Shown here: positions 59,451 to 64,000 of the stretch, piece after piece
Layout of the letters: each line of letters starts with the position of its first letter
How positions within the stretch are numbered: the stretch's first letter is position 1
Assembly (NCBI RefSeq): GCF_036370855.1
Contig: NC_088102.1
Span: 72,239,601 to 72,303,600 of the forward strand
Reading direction: 5' to 3'
Length of the DNA stretch: 64,000 bases
Origin: Dromaius novaehollandiae
Lineage: Eukaryota; Chordata; Aves; Casuariiformes; Dromaiidae
Program-made: the position numbers and the translations under genes
The notes under the pieces: generated by a model
The model's database searches: none
What the model saw: only the letters and a program-made list of their open reading frames with translations
Told to the model about the DNA's origin: nothing

Positions 59451-60895
59451 CTGGGCACCAGTGAAAAGAGTCTGGCCCCATCCTCTTCACAAATTCCCTT
59501 CACATAGTTATACCCATCAATAGAGACCCCCCGACCTCAGGCTTCTCTCCTCCACCATGAACAGGCCCAGCTCTCTCAGCTTTTCCTTGTATGATACATA
59601 TTCCCATTCCTTCAGCATCATAGGAGCCCTTTGCTGCACTTGCTCCAGGAGCTCCGTGTCTCTCTTGTCTTGAGGAGTCCAGAACTGCACACAGCACTCC
59701 AGACGTGGCCTCCCCAGGGCTCAGTAGAGGCAAAGGATCACCTCCCTCCACCTGCTGACAACACTCTGCCTAATGCAGCCCAGCATACCCTTGGCCTTCT
59801 TGGCCACAAGGGCACGGTGCTGGCTCACGGTCAGCTTGTTGTCCACCAGGCCTCCCAGGTCCTTCTCTGCATGGCTGCTTTCCAGCAGGTCAGCCACCAC
59901 CCTCTACTGCTGCAGCGGGTATTCCTCCCCAGGGGCAGGCCTCTGCACTTCACCTGATTCAGCTTCATGAGGTTCCCCTCTGCCCATCTCCCCAGACCGT
60001 CGAGCTACCTCAGAAGGGCAGCACAGCCCTCTGGGGTATCTGCCACTCCTCTCAGGATCACCCTTGGATCATCAGCACACTTGCTGCAGGTGCACTCTGT
60101 CCCCTCATCCACGTCACTGAGGAAGAAGATGAACAGTACTGCACCCAGCATGGACCCCTGGCAGACACCGCCAGCTACAGGCCTCCAACGAGACTTTGTG
60201 CTGCTCATCACAATCCTCTGAGCTCTGCCAGACAGCCAGTTTTCAAGCCACCTCACTGTCTGCCCATCTAACCCACACTTCCTCAGCTTGCCTGTGAGGA
60301 TGTGATGGGAGACAGTGTCCAAAGCCTTGCTCAAGTCAAGGGAGACAACTTGCCCTGCTCTCCCCTCATCTACCCAGCCAGGCGTCCCATCCTAGAAGGC
60401 TCTCACGTTGGTTAAGCATGATTTCCCCCTTTGGGAATCCACACTTGCTACTCTGGATCTGGAAAAGTCAGCCTCTCTTGAGGCTTTCTCCCTGCTCTCC
60501 AGGGCCTGGGATATGCGGAGGGCCCGTCTTTGCAGGAAAGACTGCAGCAAAGCAGCATTTAGGATCTCTGCCTTTCCAACATGCTTTGTCACCAGGGCAC
60601 TTTGCCCAGTCAGCAGTGAGCCCACAACTTCCCTTCTCCTCCTTTGGTTATTGATGGATTTAAAGAAGCCCTGCTTGCTTCACATCCCTCAACACATTAA
60701 ACTCCAAAGGGGCCGGGGTCTCGGCCTGGACCTTTTGAGCCCCATCCTTCCTACTCGGACAACATCCCTCTATTCCTCCCATGTTTCCTGAGGCTGGCTC
60801 CACACAAGCCCTGCCTCAGCTCTTGGCAGTTCTCCTTAACCATGGTGTCAAACAGATGTCCCCTGGCATTGTAGTACTCTAAGAGTAGTTCAGGA
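59451..60895 (-). mobile_element. CR1 LINE fragment, spacer E
   Basis: It is nearly identical to 46520-47960, as part of the long block shared by units 4 and 5. Confidence 0.85.
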
Positions 60896-60959
60896 AACCA
60901 CAAGTGTAAGCCACACACATGCAGCCACAGGCAACAAGCAAGCCAACGCTGCTGTTACT

Positions 60960-61192
60960 ATGGCACGGCTGTTTCAACCTCATGAAGAAGGACAAGCGCC
61001 ACACACCACTGTGTTGCTGGGAGCTGCAGGGATGGGAAAGACAATGACAAGGAGGAAGATCACCATGGAGTGGGCAGGAGCAGTCCTTTATACACAGTTT
61101 GACTATGTTTTCTACCTCAACTGGAAAGAAATCAGCCCCACTACAGCAGGGAGTGCAGCACACTTGATTTCCAAGCTCTGTCATTGCCCCTA
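60960..61192 (+). pseudogene. NLRP-type NACHT domain fragment, spacer E (open frame)
   Basis: Same as the spacer D copy, with the frame open from 60960 to 61433. It belongs to the near-identical block of units 4 and 5. Confidence 0.76.
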
Positions 61193-63454
61193 CTTGGACT
61201 CTTCCATCTGGGCTGGACCAGGAGTGCCTCTGCATGGAGCCAGCACTTGCACTCTCTCCCCTGGCCTTCACAGTCTGGGTGGTTTTTTCCAGGCACAGCC
61301 CACATGGACTCACGAGCCACCTGGGCCCTGCATGGCCAATGCCTTTTGCTCAGACAGCAAGCAGGCCCTGCAGCGTCCTAGTGGGATGCAAGTACGGAGT
61401 TGCAGTCTCTGGACTTGTGCACCCCCGAGCTAAAGAGAAACCTGAAACGAGAGCTCAAGGCCCCTGTGACCTTCTGCCCAACAAGAGCCGGCACAGAGCC
61501 TGGCTTGGGTCAGAATGGTTTGGGCTGGCCCTGTGGGACTCCTGCCACGTGCTTAACCCTGGCTCCCGTTCCCTGATTCAGAGCTGGAAAGCACTGAAAC
61601 ACAGATATGGTTCACCTGAGCAGACACTGAGACAGGACAACCACAGTGTCCCTCTCTCGCCTGCACAGCCCTGGGTGCACCATGGCTGCTTGGAGGCCAG
61701 TGTGGCAAACCCCATGAGCTGTGAGACTTTGGATACCTTCTGCCTCTTTTCCCCAGAAGCACCAGGGCAGTGAAAGCCATGGGCAGGGAGTGGGCATGGC
61801 AGCAGGGCTGTGGCCGTGCAGGCCCCCTGAGGTCGGATGCTGTGGGGCCGGGACAGTGTATCGCCATCGAGGTGGACCATGCCGTGTGGTCTCCGGCGGC
61901 AGTTCTTCTCTTTTTCTTGTTCGATTGAAAGACTGAACACATTGGGAGTAAAGGAAGAAACGTAGCAGGAGTTGGCTGCGCTCAAGGGAAGAAGGGAATT
62001 TTGCTGCTGTCATACCGGTGGGGGAGGACGGTGGCATTATGGGTAGGCGTGCCTCAAAGGGAGGCCACGGCCTGTCTTCCTGCCTGCCACCAAGCGTTGG
62101 CCCCATCCGAGACAGCAAGGCACACACTTTATGTCCGTGATTGGAGGCATCACCCACAAGGGGTACAAAGGAGGGTTGGGAAGAAAGCTGAAGGCATGTC
62201 TCTCAATGCTAAATATCCCTCTCTGGCTTCCCAACTGCTGCACTTTCATCTCTATAATCAGCTCACAGCTTTGGTACCTCCCATGAATGTTCCGCCAGTT
62301 AAACACAGAAGGTCTACATGCTCAATGGTTACGCTGCATTAGTTTTCTATGCTGCTCTTTCCTCTCTATGTGGTCAGTGCATATGCTGCATGAGCTTTCT
62401 ATGCCACTCTTGTCTCTCTGCAAGGCCTGCCGGCATTTGTACGCAGCCCATACCGGAATGCTGAGGTCTGACAAGCCCCTGCCGCTAGTCCACTTCCCGA
62501 CGGCTTCTGTTGCTGTGACCTGCTACTCTTTCAACTAGGGAAGCAAGTGGCTATGCACTGAGGTTTGCAGCCAAGGTAGGATGTGTCCTGCGAGAGCCCT
62601 GACTCAGTTGCTGGTCTGCACCTCATCCCTGCTGTCTGTACACAGTGGGAAAATCCCCACGCTGGGGCACAGGAGCTGTCTGTTGTGCTGCAGCTGGGAA
62701 AAATGTCCCCACGTGGCAGCGGGGCTGTCTGGGCAGGGAAGGATTCCCACCAGCTGTGAAGCAACTGTGAGCAGGTGCTGGCCACCTTCGTTCCTGCCCT
62801 GGCAGAGGGCTCTCGGATGTCGGATGGAGGGTGCATTCCGAGGCGGAGCGAGGTGCTGGGAACTCCCCTGCCCTTGGGTGAGGGCTGCTGCCACAACTTA
62901 GAGGAGGCCCGAGAGACCTGCAAGGCATTGCTGGGCTGAACTGCTTTGCTGGTACAGCCAGCCACGAGCACAGGTCCCCTTGACCCCCCCAGTCCACCTA
63001 GCTACCTACTGCAGATGCTGAAGCAGCCACCCTTCCAGGCGTTGTGTGGGAGGGAAACAAGGGGGCAGGGCTGGGGCCGTGCCTGATTCACTGGACCTGA
63101 AAAGGACAGAGACCAGAAGTGCATCCTCCTATGTCCCCAGTGACTGCAGGGGGAGAAACAAGCCATACAGGGCGGGGATTGCAAGTGCAGGCTGGACTGA
63201 ACCATCCCGGGCGCTGTCTCCCTCTGCCCTCCCAGTTCTGCACCAGCACCTGCACTAGCAGGGAGCAGGGCCTGGCAGCTTGGCAGTGGCAGTGCCACCT
63301 CAGGCCAATGCCGCACAGGGTAAAGAAGCTCTTTGTGTCAGGAAGGCCTTGAAGTGGCCAGAGCTTTCCAGATCCTTTTGCCTTGGGGTGACGTTTCAGT
63401 GCATCTGCACAGGGCCGACAGCGTGGCACGACTGACTCTGCCCTCCACCCTGCC
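61193..63454. other. Spacer E, middle part: no gene seen
   Basis: Spacer-D-like up to about 62,545, spacer-B-like for a short stretch, then spacer-A/C-like. No gene supported. Confidence 0.55.
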
Positions 63455-64000
63455 TTGTGTTCACGGAAGCACAGAAGCACACAACGGCAGAGGTTGGAAG
63501 GGACCTCTGGAGATCATCGAGGCCAATGCCCCTGTCCATGAGGGTCATCTAAAGCCCATCACCCAGGACCCTATCCAGACGCCTCTGCAATGCCTCCAAA
63601 GATGGAGACTCCACAACCTCCCCGGGCAACCTGTTCCCGGGCTCCGTCACCCTCACAGGAAAGAAGCTTATCCTGCTGGGCAGACGGAACTTCCTGGGTT
63701 TCAGGTTGTGCCCGTTGCCTCTTGTCCTATCGCTGGGCACCACTGAAAAGCTCTTGACACCCTCCCTTCAGATATTTATGCCCACTGATAAAGATTCCCC
63801 CACAGCCTTCCCTTCTCCACCATGAACAGGCCCAGTTCTCTCAGCCTTTCCGCGTGTGACAGATGCTCCCATCTCTTAAGCATCGTAGGAGCCAAATGGG
63901 CCTTGACATTCCGAGCCCCATCCTTGCCTGCTTGGACAACATCCCTCCATTCCTCCCACATTTCCTGAGGCTGGCTCCACACCAGCCCTTCCTCAGCTTT
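63455..64000 (-). mobile_element. Internally deleted CR1 LINE fragment, spacer E (cut by window end)
   Basis: Homologous to 10975-11580 and closest to the spacer A and C copies, not D. The window ends inside it. Confidence 0.82.

Larger units (their letters stand above)
51865..64000 (+). repeat. Tandem unit 5, incomplete at window end (promoter, SRCR gene 5, spacer E)
   Basis: The unit is cut by the window end inside its second CR1 fragment. It is the clearest mosaic. It is unit-1/4-like up to about 52,860, unit-2-like through intron 1, exons 2-3 and again through exons 6-7 and the start of exon 8, and unit-4-like from about 56,340. After about 62,545 it becomes spacer-B-like and then spacer-A/C-like. 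Confidence 0.88.

Noticed and set aside
1-64000. Retroposed copies of a receptor gene
   Set aside because: All copies keep the same introns and promoters, so they arose by DNA-level duplication.
1-64000. Soluble avian SRCR protein genes (haemoglobin-binding type)
   Set aside because: Every copy has a transmembrane exon and a long tyrosine-rich tail, which a soluble four-domain protein lacks.
1-64000. CRISPR arrays, rRNA, tRNA genes and bacterial-type operons
   Set aside because: No spaced short repeats, cloverleaf structures or ribosomal sequences were seen. Exon structure and CR1 repeats show vertebrate DNA.

Overview
The window is GC-rich vertebrate DNA, most likely from a bird. The intergenic spacers carry degenerate CR1 LINE copies, all lying antisense to the genes, and there are no SINE-type mammalian repeats. 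The genes have short GT-AG introns, which fits a compact avian microchromosome-like region. A galliform such as chicken is my guess; the species is not proven.

The whole window is one tandem segmental duplication. Five units start near 1, 12457, 26497, 38980 and 51865, with periods of about 12.5, 14.0, 12.5 and 12.9 kb; the fifth is cut by the window end. Every unit has the same order: a conserved promoter block, a 13-exon gene on the + strand spanning about 6 kb, then about 6 kb of spacer. The spacer holds CR1 fragments and a fragment of an NLRP-type NACHT domain.

Each gene encodes a type I membrane receptor of the CD163/WC1 family. It has a signal peptide (exon 1), seven group B SRCR domains with one exon each (exons 2-8), a short stalk, one transmembrane helix (exon 9) and a tyrosine-rich tail (exons 10-13). 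The tail carries VYEELDY, YDDA and YDDV motifs that resemble my memory of the bovine WC1 endodomain. All internal introns are phase 1, so any intact SRCR exon can be skipped without losing frame.

Genes 3 and 4 look intact (976 and 974 aa). Gene 1 has a 5-nt loss in exon 12 that shortens the tail. Gene 2 has a 1-nt loss in SRCR3, the same 5-nt tail loss, a tandem copy of its last two exons and a stray SRCR3 piece in an intron; it is probably a pseudogene or an exon-skipped gene. Gene 5 has an intact reading frame but has lost the GT donor after SRCR3.

The units are patchworks of each other. Gene 5 joins unit-1/4-like, unit-2-like and unit-4-like tracts, with one switch inside exon 8. Gene 4 carries a unit-3-like patch over SRCR2. 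This points to continuing gene conversion and unequal crossing-over in an immune receptor family. The promoters share a TATA-like box, an inverted CCAAT box and two closely spaced GATA sites, which would suit haematopoietic expression. I found no convincing RNA genes, CRISPR arrays or virus-derived elements.
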